From Lutjanus erythropterus (lineage: Eukaryota; Chordata; Actinopteri; Lutjaniformes; Lutjanidae), in assembly GCA_020091685.1 (NCBI GenBank), contig CM034603.1, positions 19,107,920-19,171,919 of the forward strand: a DNA stretch of 64,000 nt, read 5' to 3'. Of this stretch, positions 23,170 to 42,600 are shown one piece after another. The position numbers were made by a program, and so were the translations under genes. The first letter of the stretch is position 1. Every line of letters begins with the position of its first letter. The notes under the pieces were generated by a model. It made no database searches. It saw only the letters and a program-made list of their open reading frames with translations, and had not been told where the DNA came from.

Positions 23170-26100
23170 AAAGATCATCTACCACTTTTTCACTGGCCCC
23201 TTAGAAATGAATGAAATCCCTTCACATGGCAGACATCAACCCCTTTTTCACTGTGCCACTCTTCTTCACATCATGAGCAACTGCCATGATCAAATGACCA
23301 TCTATGCCTATCTCCCCACGACTTCTTTTAACATCTTGATACACACCACATTCATCTTGAAGGAAACAATTTAATCGGCTGACAAACCATCGCACCTTCC
23401 ATCTCACCTGACCTGTTGTAGGTCAAATGAGGTGGAGCGTCGTGGTGGCAAAGACCTAAAAAACTTTTCTTTCCTCAGGATGACTGCCATCAATAGACCT
23501 TTCTCACAGTGGGCATTTTGTGTTCCATTTAGGTGTCTATAATCCACATCTGACAAGTCAAACTGTCCACTGTGAGAGACGTCCAGCCACACGGAAGCTC
23601 AGTGTTTTATCACTGTGGCCTCACACAGCAGTGGTCAGGGTCTCCCAGCCTCAATCTATGCTGTATGGAGTTTCTATATGTCGGTTTTCTACGGGTGCTC
23701 TGGTTCTCTCCCATAACAAAAAATAAATCAAATTTAAAAAATAAATCAATAAAATTCAACAATTTTTTAAAAAAATTAAAAAATGTTTCTTGTATGTTGT
23801 GTTATAAATAGTGATAAATACTAAGCTCAAGTTGACTCTAAAAAGAAATGTTGGCATGTGTGCATTAAAGCTGACAAAGCCCTGGGCTGAGCATGCTGCT
23901 CATTAGCTGAACTCTTTTTAAGATTCTTTGTCTGATAATTCCATTTTACGGCAACTTTTTTCCACAGGAGTTTCCGACACTGAGTCAGGGTCTCACCGAC
24001 AGAACATGCATGTGCAGCTGCACTAGTACACTAATAGAACAGCCAATACGAACACCCATTTGAGAAGACCTGTGACTGGTTTAAATCTACCGTCATGGCC
24101 AGATTCTCGAAAGGCTGAAAACGGAGCCAAGTAGTTCTGTCTCAGACCACTTTATTTAACATATGCTGAATGGTTATTATGCAATTATTTCTCAATGATG
24201 ACAAAACAATGTTGCCTACCCTAGATTTAATATGTTTTACATCACCTTAATTCAATGTTTTATATTCATTGTCAGGTTCAGGTTTATTAGTTTGTTTTAT
24301 TGATTTAATTATTGACTGATGTAATCCATTACTCTCCAAGCCTGCATGTAAATAAATGGTCTAGTAAATAAATATACAGTATAATTATTTTATTTTTATT
24401 ATTTATTATTATTTTTTATTGTTAAATGAAAGACAATTTCTGTTAAAAAGTTTCATCTGGAATGTTAATGTGGAGCTGTAGACTAAAAAAAAAAAAGATC
24501 CCATCAGTTCATCACTCTGTTGATCAGCACAGTGAGTGTTTTTCCTCCTGTGATGAATTCTTGAACAACAACGCCAAAAAAACAAACAAAAAAACCCAAA
24601 AATACAAACAAACAAACAAAAAACACTGAGAGCTGAAGATGAAGCTCGGCCGAGGAAGGTGGAGATAAAAACGCAGGTGTCCAGGTTGAGGGTGGCGTGC
24701 CACCAGCGGTCTGGGAAATACAGCAGCTGATGGAAAATTTAAAATATGAGAAAACTGGTGAATATGGCGAGGTATTGTGTATATTTTACCTCTTACCTGT
24801 CATGCTGTTTATTCATCTAGAGAGTTTTGGTGTGATCTGCGGTGTTTTGGAGACGTCGGCTGTAGAGATGTCTGCCTTCTCTCCAATATAACAGAACCAG
24901 AAGTCACTCAGTTTGTGGAGCTCAAAAAGCCAAAACAAACATTTGAAAAACTCAACATCAGTGTCTCTTCACAGAAATCTTGACCTAGGGGATATTCCAT
25001 CCAGGCTGATAAATAAGTCAGTGCTTAAGTGAAAAAGCCTGGTTTTAAATCACTTAAACTTCCACTCAAGGCTTAAACTGTTCCACTAACACCACTTCAG
25101 AGCTGAGAGGGTTACTTCAAAATGTGTTCTGATACAGTTATTACCTATTAAAAAGTGTAATCAGTAATATAATCCAAGTATCACAATAATGTAATCTGAT
25201 TACATTATGTTACGTTTTGATTACCTCATTGTAAAATATAGTGAAATTCTTTAGTTTTAAAATAGTATAATAACCATTATTTTCATCACCAATCAATCAC
25301 CTGACTATTTTGTCAATTAATCGAGTAGTTATTTGGTTCATAAAATGATGAAAAATGTTGATCAAAGTCCAAGATGACCTCAAATGTTTCAGATTATATC
25401 CAGGTTATGTTTTGCACATGTAAAGGTCCTAATTTCAGAAACCTGGATATACTACCTGGTGTGCTTCAATATAAACCATGATATTGTGACATATAAACAC
25501 CTAATCCAGGTTCCTGAGCCATCTCATAGTGGCTGAAATAGTGAGAAATCAAAACACACCTGCAGGTAGACAATCAGAAACCTGGATACTGTTATGAACA
25601 TGTATACAGGGATATGAATTTGAAGAACTTGTTGACAGTTAAGGGGTCACTTTTTTGTTTCATAGTCTCATTATATGTTTTGTTTAATTATTATATGGTA
25701 AATCTTGCCATGCACAAAGATTTTGTTTGCCTTTGCTTGGATTTCCGACCACCTCTGCAGCCTTACTCCAGCGTTATTAAATGTTAGAACATTCTTTCTG
25801 ACTTTCCTCATTGTACTGCATGTACAAAGTAGTGGTTTTAGGTTGTTTGTTCATTTCACTGGCTGTTTAAAACAAAATAAAAAGGGTTGTTTTGCTTTTT
25901 GGTTGGACAATGTGGGATTCAGACGAAGTTTTGAAAATTTCCTGTGCAACAGTGAACCACCACCAGAGGGCACCTGTTACTCAATTATGCACCAAGAACT
26001 AAGCAGGATTTTCCCTTGTTGGTGTGAGTAGTCCAACTCAAGGAGAAAATTCAGAGCAAACTGTGACTGCAGATGTGACTGTTTGAGGGTAAATCTGGTA

Positions 26101-28864
26101 GAAAACTCATCCAGTACCAAGTAGTAGTAGTAGTTTTCCAGGCAATACTGTCACATTTACATATTACATATCACACTTTTAGTTCCTTTTAAATAAATAA
26201 ATCTGTAAATAATAACAAAAAAAAGATTAAATGAAAAAAGAGTGATGAGGAAGTTATACCATAGTAAAAGTAACAATACTACACTATAAAAATGACTAAT
26301 TGAAATTGTAATCAAAGTATCAAAAGTACAAGTAATCTCATAATAAAGAAAAATAGCCTGCTTAACTATTATATATTATTGGATTATTATTAATGACACA
26401 TGAATGTCTGAACAGCTTTTCACTGTTGTGGGCGATCGAGGTAGAGATATTTTATATACTTTGAGGTGGTTTAATCTACTTCCAAAGTCACAAAATGTTT
26501 TGTATGTAAAATCTCATTCTGTGAATTAAATATATCTGTAAAATAAATGTAGTGAAGTAAAAAGTACAACATTTCTCTGAAATGCAGTAAAGTGGAAAGT
26601 GGAATAAAATGGGAGTTGAAGTAACTCAAAACTGTGCGCCAGCACAGAACTTAATGATATAACTCAATATTATTAGAGTAGAGATGGGATTAAGTCCAAG
26701 TGAGATTACTTCCCATTCACAATAGTAACAACACGTGAGTAGGACTTGGTAACAGTGATAAGTTTGTTTATTTCAAACAAGCCCAGAAATTTTCTCATTT
26801 CTACAGCTCTTTCTGACACCTCAGAGACAGATTAAAATAAATGTTGGAACACTGCTATAATCATTTAAGTGCAAATGATACAATGCCACATCTCTCTACT
26901 GAAAAATACTACTGACTATATATATAATACACTTTCTATGCTATACATGGGGAATGTGTTGCCTGGATGGGAAACATATCGGTGGAATGTTTCAAGTGTG
27001 CAGAGATGAAAAAAAAAAAAAAAAAACAGATGAAAACAGAAATATTGACAACAAGAGTTACAGTATATATAGAGTTTCCATGCACACTATTTGGTTTGCA
27101 AGGCTACTGTGCAAAAGTTGTTGCGTTTAAGACATTGAGCAATTTTCAATGTGATAGAAATGTCATTAACTCAATGACAGATGAGTGCTCGCAGAGGCAA
27201 TACGGTCAATCAGTTTACAGGCACTGCAAAGATGAGTTTATACATTCTCAATCTGGTAACGCTTCATTTGTTTTACAAGTCTGTAAAGTCCAAATAATTT
27301 CATCTAAGCTTTCTTGGAAAGAACATTCTATTATTGGTACTAATTATAGGTAAAATAAGGAGTGATCATCAGTTGGTACGCTGTCACAAGACTTTTCAAA
27401 TGTATTTTTTGTTGCTTTGAGCACCACAAGCTCTAGTTCCATTATAATTGAGAGAAGGAAGACATCTCTATGGTTGGTATCTCCAAAACTCAGGAACTCA
27501 CAGCAAAATTGTCTAGATGAATGAAGGCCAGAAGAAAAATATGTATTTTTGATTTTGAGGTAAACTGTTTTTCTTTAAGAAAAAATCTGCAGCAATGCAA
27601 TGCAGCAATTTCATTCATGTAAAAAACTCTATCTATACTATCCCTTTAATTAGAACCAAGCTACTTTGTTCTTTCCAGGAACTTTTTAAGAAATCATTTG
27701 GAAATTATACAATTATTATTATTATCATATTTAATAAAAGACCTGTACAACAAAGCATTACCTTAAATCTTTCTTTTCTCTATGCTGAGGGTTTATATTT
27801 ATTGCATCCTTTATAGTCGCCACTCTGTCCCAACATATGAGACAATTTATATGTCAGCTGCAGTTTCATCTGAAATGTAACTGGATAAATAAATACCCCT
27901 GAACTCTGTGCAAATCTGACACTATACGCTGTATATTATGAAGCTTTCTCGCATAACTGGCCAATAACCTGAGGCAAGAGCAAATGTACAGAACAGAAAT
28001 CTACGACTTTTACAGCACTGGGACAATCTGATGTAAGTAAAGGGATAGTTTGGATTACTTGAATTGAACAGGAATTTTATGAGGTACTTATCAATAGTCA
28101 GTGTTTTACCTACAGTAGATGGCAGCTGGCACAGCCCCAGTTTGGAGAAGCAGAGCAATGGACTGCTGTGGGCAGGGTCAGCAACAAAACAATTTAAACA
28201 CCTAAAAAAGGTCCCACTGAAAAAATATTACTATCAGTTTACGTGTACACTACATTTAGAATATTTTCAGTGCTTTTCTTTGCTGTCAGACAGACTTTTC
28301 CAATGGGAAACTGCCATTATGTAAGCAAAAATTCCTTTTTTAGGTGGCTACAATACTTTGCGTGGCTGACCCTATCCACAGCAGTGCTTCGTCTATCTAC
28401 TGTAAGTTAGACAATGATTAATGATAAGTGCCTCATACAGCCACACGTCAAATAATTCAAACAATCCCTTTAACAAATTAAGAAAAATAAATGAATGCAT
28501 TTTCCATCTGCAATACTGACAACTCAAAAAAGCCAATATTGTTTGCAAATAATTGTGTTCACTATGATGCAGGACAGTCAAAAAACAGTACGTAAAATCT
28601 CTAAAATTATAAATAAATGTATAAAACACAGGAATGAGCCTTTTCAGGCAGGAATGGGTTCAATATATTGCCTCTCTGCTTCTTACTGGTTCTCTCAAGC
28701 GTGATATAAAAAGGGTGGAACATTTTTCCCGATGGGCAGCAGCAGCATAGCTTATGATGACAACTGACCCACTCAGACTCCACTGTGCAGGACACATGCA
28801 GAGATGACGGGCAGGCAGGAGGATACTTGAGGAGTAAAGTGTCTTTGTTGGACGTCAGCCCAGC
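23170..28864. other. Intergenic region between the orphan frame and dapk3
   Basis: No exon with splice and protein support on either strand. Repeats seen: a decayed block at 23590-23720 with the 'tcggttttctacgggtgctc' style common in fish repeats; an AT-rich stretch at 24360-24440; a 'gtaatctgattacattatgttac' type repeat near 25190-25215; a fragment of the 'agtaaaagtac' family at 26100-26640; decayed MITE sequence at about 27420-27580; and foldback copy C at 28037-28474. The dapk3 3' UTR must occupy the right end. The first canonical minus-strand poly(A) signal I find after its stop is TTTATT on the plus strand at 27798-27803. Confidence 0.5.
28037..28474. mobile_element. Foldback element, copy C (about 440 bp, clearest ends)
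   Basis: The left end (GTAAAGGGATAGTTTGGATT, then 'tgaggtacttatcaatagtc' and 'acctacagtagatgg') is matched in inverse by the right end ('ctactgtaagttagacaatg', 'gataagtgcctcatacagcc', 'caaacaatccctttaac'). Arms are about 80 bp with mismatches. It shares the 'gcagggtcagcaacaaaac' and 'cacctaaaaaag' blocks with copies A, B and D. Non-coding. Confidence 0.65.
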
Positions 28865-35240
<6,376 letters not shown>

Positions 35241-36080
35241 GGTGTGCTGACTCTGATGATGTGAACAATACCTTCAGATTCACTGCAGAGAAAATGAAAC
35301 AGAGAAAGACATGAACACAGTAAGTACTGGCAGTGAGTGGTGTGAATAGTGACCAAACCAAAGCCATGCTAGTAGATCAAATTATGATAAAAATTTTAGT
35401 TATATAAGCCACAATTTCCATATTACTATTCACCTCTGAGTACCTGGCTTCTCTGCTCCTTATTTGGCTCGAGTGAACACAGCTTTAGTTTTCAGAGACT
35501 GGTTTTCTGGCTGATGTCAGACCTCTGCATACCAGTCCTACTGACATCATCTCCTGCCTGGACCATATCTCTCACTCGATTAAAGGGACTGGGATTCAGC
35601 CACACTAGCATTTTTTTTCTCATGTAAGACTGCCCTATAGTAAATATAAAACAAAAGTATTTCTGATTTTAGCTGAAAACACATCTGGTGAGCGCTGTAA
35701 AAGATGCTGAATAGCGACTCTGCCGTCAGCAAGAAAGAAGCGGAGACATCTTATTCAATTTAGCTTATATTATTAGTAAAAACAGCATTTACGCTCGGGC
35801 TTATAGCTTTAAACACAAAAGGAAATTCGTGCCACGGATAACTTCTTAAAGATGAAAGGAAAGAAAGGCAGAAATACAGGGAATCCCAGCGACGGAGGGC
35901 AGCTAGCTTAGCTGCTTGTCTAGCTAACGTTAACGTTACTGTACAAACACCGGCTTTCAGTGTTTGTGACAAGTGTTACTTCAGCTAGGAAAACATGCGA
36001 TTAATAAAGCTGAAACACTGGTAGAGACGAATATATTTAACTAAAGAAAATGTTAAGATAGTACCATAACATGTACTTAC

Positions 36081-36250
36081 AGTACGGTTGGCTACGAGTG
36101 TTGCATTCCCCTCCAAAGTAGTTGTGTGAATTCCCAGACTGAACCCTGTCAAGCTAGCCACATGTAACACAGAACTTCCGCATTTTTCTTTCAAAATAAA
36201 AGCTTTGCGATCAATATTGTAGCTGAGCAGCAAAGCAATTCTGTCTTTGG
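36081..36250 (-). promoter_or_regulatory. dapk3 non-coding first exon and promoter
   Basis: A consensus donor on the minus strand (exon ending at 36081, followed by GTAAGT) lies about 840 bp upstream of the dapk3 ATG exon. The ATG exon itself has an in-phase acceptor-like site near 35283. This fits a short untranslated exon starting near 36180-36250. The promoter is inferred from position; no TATA box is apparent. Confidence 0.4.
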
Positions 36251-38525
36251 ATGCATGATATGGATTTTTTCAGTCTTCTGTCTTCTCGGACATAGTAGAA
36301 AGTAATGTTCACTGGTTTTCTTTGTGTGTAACACCTTTTAGACTAAATGCAGAACTTCAAAGTACACTATAAACGCATGCACCGAAATTCCCCACTTTAT
36401 TCTGAAGGCGGAGTTCGCTTGATTTCCGGTGAGGTGTCACTTGCTGCAGGTAGCTATCCGGCAGAAGGACGAACATATGGAATGACATCATGTTGAGTGA
36501 ATCAACCCGCAGCAGTACGTCAATGAATAACAAGATCAGGCTTGCAAAGATTAAAGGGGGAAGGCTGAGGTCATTCAACTACCAAACTGGGTACCACAGG
36601 TGAATGAGAAGCTCAAGAATAAGTATTTAAAAAAAAAAAAAACTTTATTCAATTAATAGAACCAGCAAAGTCTTTGCGTGTAGTTTAAAGGGATAGTTCA
36701 CCAAAAAGGGGGTCAGGTTTATTTTGTTAGTCCACAAAACACTGCTGAAGTTTCGCAGTAAAACAGTGATGCAGAATCTCCCATACAATGAAAGTGAATG
36801 GTGACCAGTTTTCAAATGTAAAACACAACCTGAAAAAAAAAAAAAAAATGAATAAAATAATTAATAATTGCACTCCATCACGACACACACACCCAGTTCA
36901 GACAATGTGTATGTGTACACTGTACCAAGTGCACCAAATGTCACATGTTTGATAAGAGTCCCACCCTGAACAGATCTACATGACATTCAGGACAGTCATA
37001 GCACCACCCAGTGGAGACAGGCAGTGACATCAAATTCCTCCCTGCAGTGTCCGAAGCATGTGAAAATTCAGCACCCTGTAGACCAGTCGGCGTCTGGCAA
37101 CATGGTCTTGGTTGCAGTAGACCCCAACAGGCTCAGGGGTGCAAGCACTTGCACAATGCTGCTTGCAGCTTTAATCTTTTTTGAATAGTATTTATTGAAA
37201 AAAAATTACAATCAACAATAGCAATAACTAATACCTCCGATATTACCTCCGGAGGCTATTGGGCGCCTGACCTTGCTGCAACTGATGCAGCTCAGCTGGC
37301 ATCTCCTTCGAAAAAAATGTGGAAAAAAATGTTATTTTGATAGAAAAAAAGCAGTCATAATGAGATTATACACAGCACTATGACTCTCAAACAGACACTT
37401 ACTCACAGAGAACATTTATTATTAATTTGAACTCTGCTTAATGTGAAATGCACAAACTAAAACACTTTAAAATATTGTTTAAAATGTTTTTTAAAATGAA
37501 GTATTTTTAAAGATCAGTAAATTTATGAAATAAATTAAATTATTGTGATTAAAAAAGTGCCTTAATTTTACAGTATGTAATTATTCTACAGTTGTTAATT
37601 TATAGTATTATATGTAATACAGTAATGAGTTTTACAGTAGTTGAAATAGTGTTATGATAAAAAAAATACAGCATTCTACTTATTGCTGTAATAACAGTTA
37701 CAGTCCTGTTATTATTACTGTAATAAGAAATTTTGCATCTTACCAGCTAACTGGTGCCAATAAGTTTTCTTATGACACTGTATATAATGAGCATAACCTG
37801 TGCTCAGCATCTTCTCATATGCTGCAGGAGAAGATGCTGATCAGCAGTTATATTGGAGGCTGTCCAGTAAACCGTAATTACAGTGAAAATATAGGGTTAG
37901 TGAGTCTGACTATAATCAGATATATAGAGCCCCAAGTCATATGCCTTGGTACTGTGAATTTTGTGAGTTTAATTTAATCAGCACTTCTCTTTCTGTACAG
38001 TGCAACATAATTTGAGTTGTGAAGAGCTTTTATGCATGTAACATGTAGACTACCAAACTGCATTAAAAAAATAGGAAAAGACCAAAAACCCCTTGTTGAA
38101 AAGCAAAAATAAATACACAAAAATAAAAATAAACCATATAAAATAACAAAACATATACATAAAAACAGTGGTGGAGAGTAAAATTTGAGGTGCTTATACT
38201 TTACTTAAGTTTTTCTATAACTTCCATGACATCTCAAAGGCAAAATTTTTTTTCCTCCACTAAAAGTACATTTGTCTGACAACTTATCAGTTACTTTTCA
38301 GATTACAATTTTTCATATTCTTCCTATCCAGTGAAAACCTTGTATGTCCAGATGTACTGAATTTGAATCTTTGTGTTTTCATTCATGGGCTGAGAAAATT
38401 CTCCTCCTTTCAAGCAAAAACTCTTTTAAAACCTCTTGGATTAATGGGGAAATCTTTTGTCACAACGCTATAAAACTAAACCTGGAAACCTGAAATCAGT
38501 TAATCTAATCTGTAATGTATGTTAT
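36250..38525. other. Intergenic region between dapk3 and the solo LTR
   Basis: No coding exon seen. Contains a TTAA-MITE-like end (AAAGGGATAGTTCACC, 36686-36701), a short dispersed-repeat stretch at about 36880-37175 ending 'gctgcttgcagctttaat', AT-rich DNA at 37430-37720, and an 'acagtggtggagagtaaa' repeat fragment at 38165. The 107-codon open frame at 37654 has no recognisable content. Confidence 0.45.
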
Positions 38526-39144
38526 TGTAGTGGAAATTCTGAAGAATGGTTCGCTCAGACACTGAAGAAGAGTTCAGGAGTCCCAGATGACTTACACAGG
38601 AGTATTTAATGAAGCTCGATCGAGGAGAATTCAAGATTAGCAATACACATAAGGTGTTGTGACTGCCAACCCAATTCTGAAGGTTACTTCTCGGGTGAAG
38701 ATATTTAACTATCTCCTGACATGACCTGGAATCCAGCTCATTACCATGTATGGATCTAATGTGTCTATCTATATGCGTGCACAAATTCTATCGGACATAA
38801 GTTACAAACAAGAAGCTATGCATACCTTGTTGCTCTAAATCACAGTATCCGTCACCTTTGCTCACGTACTGTGCTCTGTTGTAGAGTGTGGAGACAGTTT
38901 GCTAGATAAGCTGTGACCTCGGGGCCAGAGTTAGAGGATCTGGGGGATGCGCTGCTCTCTTATTTGTACAGTTGTAGGCTGTGGCCGGGCAGGGAGAAGA
39001 GGAAATACAAATACCTAATTAATTGCTAGAATGCCTGTTCAGATCAATGACCTATGGCCTGACACATGTGTTCACCATGTAAGAAGAGGCCTAGGGGATC
39101 CTATATGCTTCTAAGAGCAAGGGAGGCAAATTTCCCAACAGTTA
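38521..39144 (-). mobile_element. Solo LTR of a retroelement with 5-bp target duplication
   Basis: On the minus strand the LTR runs from 39139 (TGTTGGGAAATTTGCC...) to 38526 (...GGAATTTCCACTACA): 614 bp with TG...CA ends. Both sides carry the direct repeat GTTAT (38521-38525 and 39140-39144), the target-site duplication. Near its 3' end is ATTAAA (about 38609), followed by a pyrimidine-rich stretch with 'cttcttcagtgtctgagcg', as expected for an R-U5 boundary. No internal region, primer site or gag/pol coding remains, so it formed by recombination between two LTRs. Superfamily (endogenous retrovirus or Gypsy-like) not resolved; five-base duplications fit either of several groups. Confidence 0.72.
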
Positions 39145-39192
39145 TATTACATTATATTATGTTGTGTTATGTTATGTTATGTTATGTTATAT
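39140..39192 (+). repeat. (GTTAT)n microsatellite next to the solo LTR
   Basis: Several GTTAT units and variants follow the right LTR edge directly. The right target duplication is therefore inside a short tandem repeat, so expansion after insertion or insertion into the repeat are both possible. Confidence 0.7.
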
Positions 39193-39559
39193 ATTCTTAC
39201 ACTATATCCCATGACTTTTGTACATTCCCTGGTCAATACTTTGCACATTACTGCACAAATCTATACATTTCTCTCATGTAAATAACATATTTTACATATA
39301 ACACGTAACATTTTTCCATATCTTGTTGTCAGTTTTATTTTATATTATGATTTTATATTTAAGTATCCTCCTTGGTATGTGTAAACCTTTCTGCCAATAA
39401 ACCTGTTTCTGTTTTGTTTTTTTTCTGACGTTTTGCAACATGACTGTCCTCTCAAGATGTTCAGTAAACGTAGATTTATATATATTATGAAGACTTATAT
39501 TTTTTCTTCTTGACTGACTTCCAGTTGCATCAATCAGGGACATGGTCGCTCGCTCGTGA

Positions 39560-39695
39560 AGGTCTCAGCCAATTAAAACTCCCGCACAGCAGAAAGGGGG
39601 CGTGGCCTTACAGAACAGCTGGTGGGGGCTCGTGTGAGGAGCTCGAGTCGAGCGGTTGGTTGGTCGATGGGGGAAACAACAACAAGCTAGGCATC
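39560..39695 (+). promoter_or_regulatory. sppl2 promoter and 5' UTR region
   Basis: The region just upstream of the sppl2 ATG is richer in G, C and CG (39550-39670) than the LTR side. No TATA box at a convincing distance. Start site not resolved. Confidence 0.4.
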
Positions 39696-42600
39696 ATGAG
39701 GGTCCCTCAAACACTGATTTGGGCCGCTTTTCTCGTCCAGAAGGTGAGACAGACCGAGTGTATTTCTTCACAGGCTGCTCCTCTGTTCGCTTACTGCGCA
39801 CAGCGGCACGTCGTTGACAGAAACAGGTTGTATTTTCCTAACCGAGCTCTGGGATTATTAGCTTGGATGCTATGACTGTTAGCTTGCGGAGATCACCACT
39901 GTGGGCCCTGGAAACCCACACATCACTCAGTTTTTTTTGATGTAACGTTAACCAAGGGAGATTATTGCAACATTAAAACCACTACAGGTGTGTGGAAGAC
40001 AGTATTTTAATAGTGGTTAGCAGACATTAGGTCGGGAAATGTTAGCTAACAACTCATGTCATGCTAGAGTTATGAATCTTTGGTTACGCGTCTGCAATGT
40101 GCGACCTGAGGGTTAAATATTTCTCTGCTGATCAAACTGTCACTCCGTAAAATACTGAAACTAACTGTACTTTGACCCGCTGAGTTAAAGTATATCTAAT
40201 TTTAACCGGTAGTTGTTCCTCTCTGGTATATAAAACAGTAGAAACAGACCGTTACAAAAAGGTTGTCTAAATCAGCTACTGTTAAATCTATGGGATTACA
40301 GTTAATATAGACAAGGCTGGAATATAACCCAGGCCATCGGTCACTATCTTGCCAGTTTATGAGGTTCACCCAGATACTTTACTCAAGTAAAGGTACTAGT
40401 ACCACACTGAAAATACTCCACTACGAGTAAAAGTCTTGAATTTAAAATCTTATTGAAGTAAAGGTATGTCAGTATGATCAGTAAAATGTACCTACGGTAT
40501 AGGAAGTAAAAGTAGTCATTCTGCAGTAAAATGTTCCCTGTCAGTGTTTTGCTATTATGCATGTTGTTTTTGGATTAATAGTACTGCTGCATTCACGTGT
40601 AAGTGGTGTTTTACTGCTGTAGATGTTTGGATTGAGCTAATTTTTACGGCTGCAGCTAACTGTTATTTTCATAGTTTGTTTTAAATTGTAAGAAAGTGGT
40701 GAAAAGTGTCATTTGGTGCTTCCCAGAGCACAAGACGACATCCTCTAATGTCTTGTACTGCCAACAACCAAACGATATTCAGCTTGCTGTCATAGAGTAG
40801 TGAAGAAACCAAAAAATAGTCTTATTTAAGAAGCTAAAATTAGAGAGTATTGTTTTTTTCTTAAAAAAATACTCAAACTGATTAATTGATTATCAAAATA
40901 GTAGGTGATTAATCTAATAATTGATTCATTATTGCAGCTCTATTCATTTTAACTACCATGAACCATGTATGTCTAAAAAGTATGGTGTCAGAAAAACAGC
41001 CTGTTTTCAGTTTTGTGACTACACATTTTCCTGCAACTTCAAAACTCCCTTACTCAGCTTTATGAGGAGGAGAATTTTGTCAATACTTAAGTTTATCATA
41101 AACATTCATACATTTTTTGCTCTGAGATTTAGTTGAGTAGCAGTATAAGGTTGCATAAAATGGAAATACTCTAGTAAAGTTAAAGTACCTCCGTTTTGAA
41201 CTGAAGCACTGTATTTATTTAAATTTACTTAGTTGCATTTCACTTGGCTCAAATTAATCCTGTCTCATAAATCAATCCTGCATCAATTTGTCTTAAAACT
41301 GTTTTATTGCAGTATTGATTCAACTGTATGGTAACTCTGGAGGCTCTCAGTAGTTGTGATGTTGCTGAACTGTATCGGTACCAGATCAGTCCCATATCTC
41401 GATACCCATCCCTATTTTTCAAGTGTAAAACTTAGTCTTTAGTACATATATTTGTTACAACCCAAGGATTATCAGTCATCTCCTCAAACCCACGTTGGAA
41501 GTGATGAATTCAGAAGTGTGCCGGCGTAGCTCAGGGTAGAGTGGTGAGGGTGCATCATATGTACAATATCATCACTAGACATGTGCTTTAATGGTCTGCA
41601 GTCACCATCATTGCACTATAACATGAGTTACAAATGAAGCCAGAATCAAAATATCATATTGACAGAAATAAGATGAAGCCTTCAGATATCAAGTCAAGGC
41701 TTTTTATGGAATAAGGTGACAGATTATAAGTGAAATTAATCTGTTGTTGTTGTATTTATGTGGCTATTTAATATTGTCTAATTTGCACTGATGTAATTTT
41801 GTCTTGAGATTCATACACATGGATTTATGCCTCAAGACCACGTTGGAAATATCCCTTGTTATTCTCTGGATTGGTGTGTTATGTAGACATATAGATTAAA
41901 AGAAATGGAATATACATTTTTTGAAACTTTAATGTCAACCCACTTCTATCATAATTTAAAATAATTCCAAATATCAGTTTTTTTATCAATTCCTCAAAGT
42001 CCCAAGTGCTTGTGTACTTTTTAAGCAAGCAATGCTTTTTTACTATTACCTTGTTACAGGACTGATGAGTAACAACAGCTTAAGTGCCGCTTGATATACT
42101 CAAGTCTATGATCCAAAAAGTTAGAAACATTTCGTGGACCTGTAGAGTGATACTGACATTGTTGTGTTGACAGGTGGTGGGAGAGTACGGCATGGCCCAT
42201 TTCAGTGACAAGGGCAAGAGCAAAGGAAAGGATTACTGCATATTCTTCAACTCACAGTGGGCACGACTACCTCAGGACCTCAATAAGGCAGTAAGTCACA
42301 AGTGAGCGATGAGGGGTGTAACCAAGTCTTTGCCAGCAATAATGATAATAATGACACTTTTTGCAAAATCCGTCACAGCCACACAGAACAGGGCAATAAA
42401 TTACAGTATGCATTGATACTGTATGTTGACGATCAATAAATAATAATGTTTGTCAGGAAGCCTTGTACTGGATGCTGAAATCTGATCTCCACTCTTTCTG
42501 CCTGTTAGTACTCTGGCAGCTTCTTTCTGTGCAAACTGAAAATGCTGGAGAGCCTTATGACTGATTTCAGAATAAAATGAGTAACAGTAATTCACACTGG

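Noticed and set aside
41522-41555. tRNA-like 'gccggcgtagctcagggtagagtgg'
   Set aside because: It resembles an A-box and D-arm, but no anticodon arm, B-box or acceptor pairing follows; at most a short SINE remnant.
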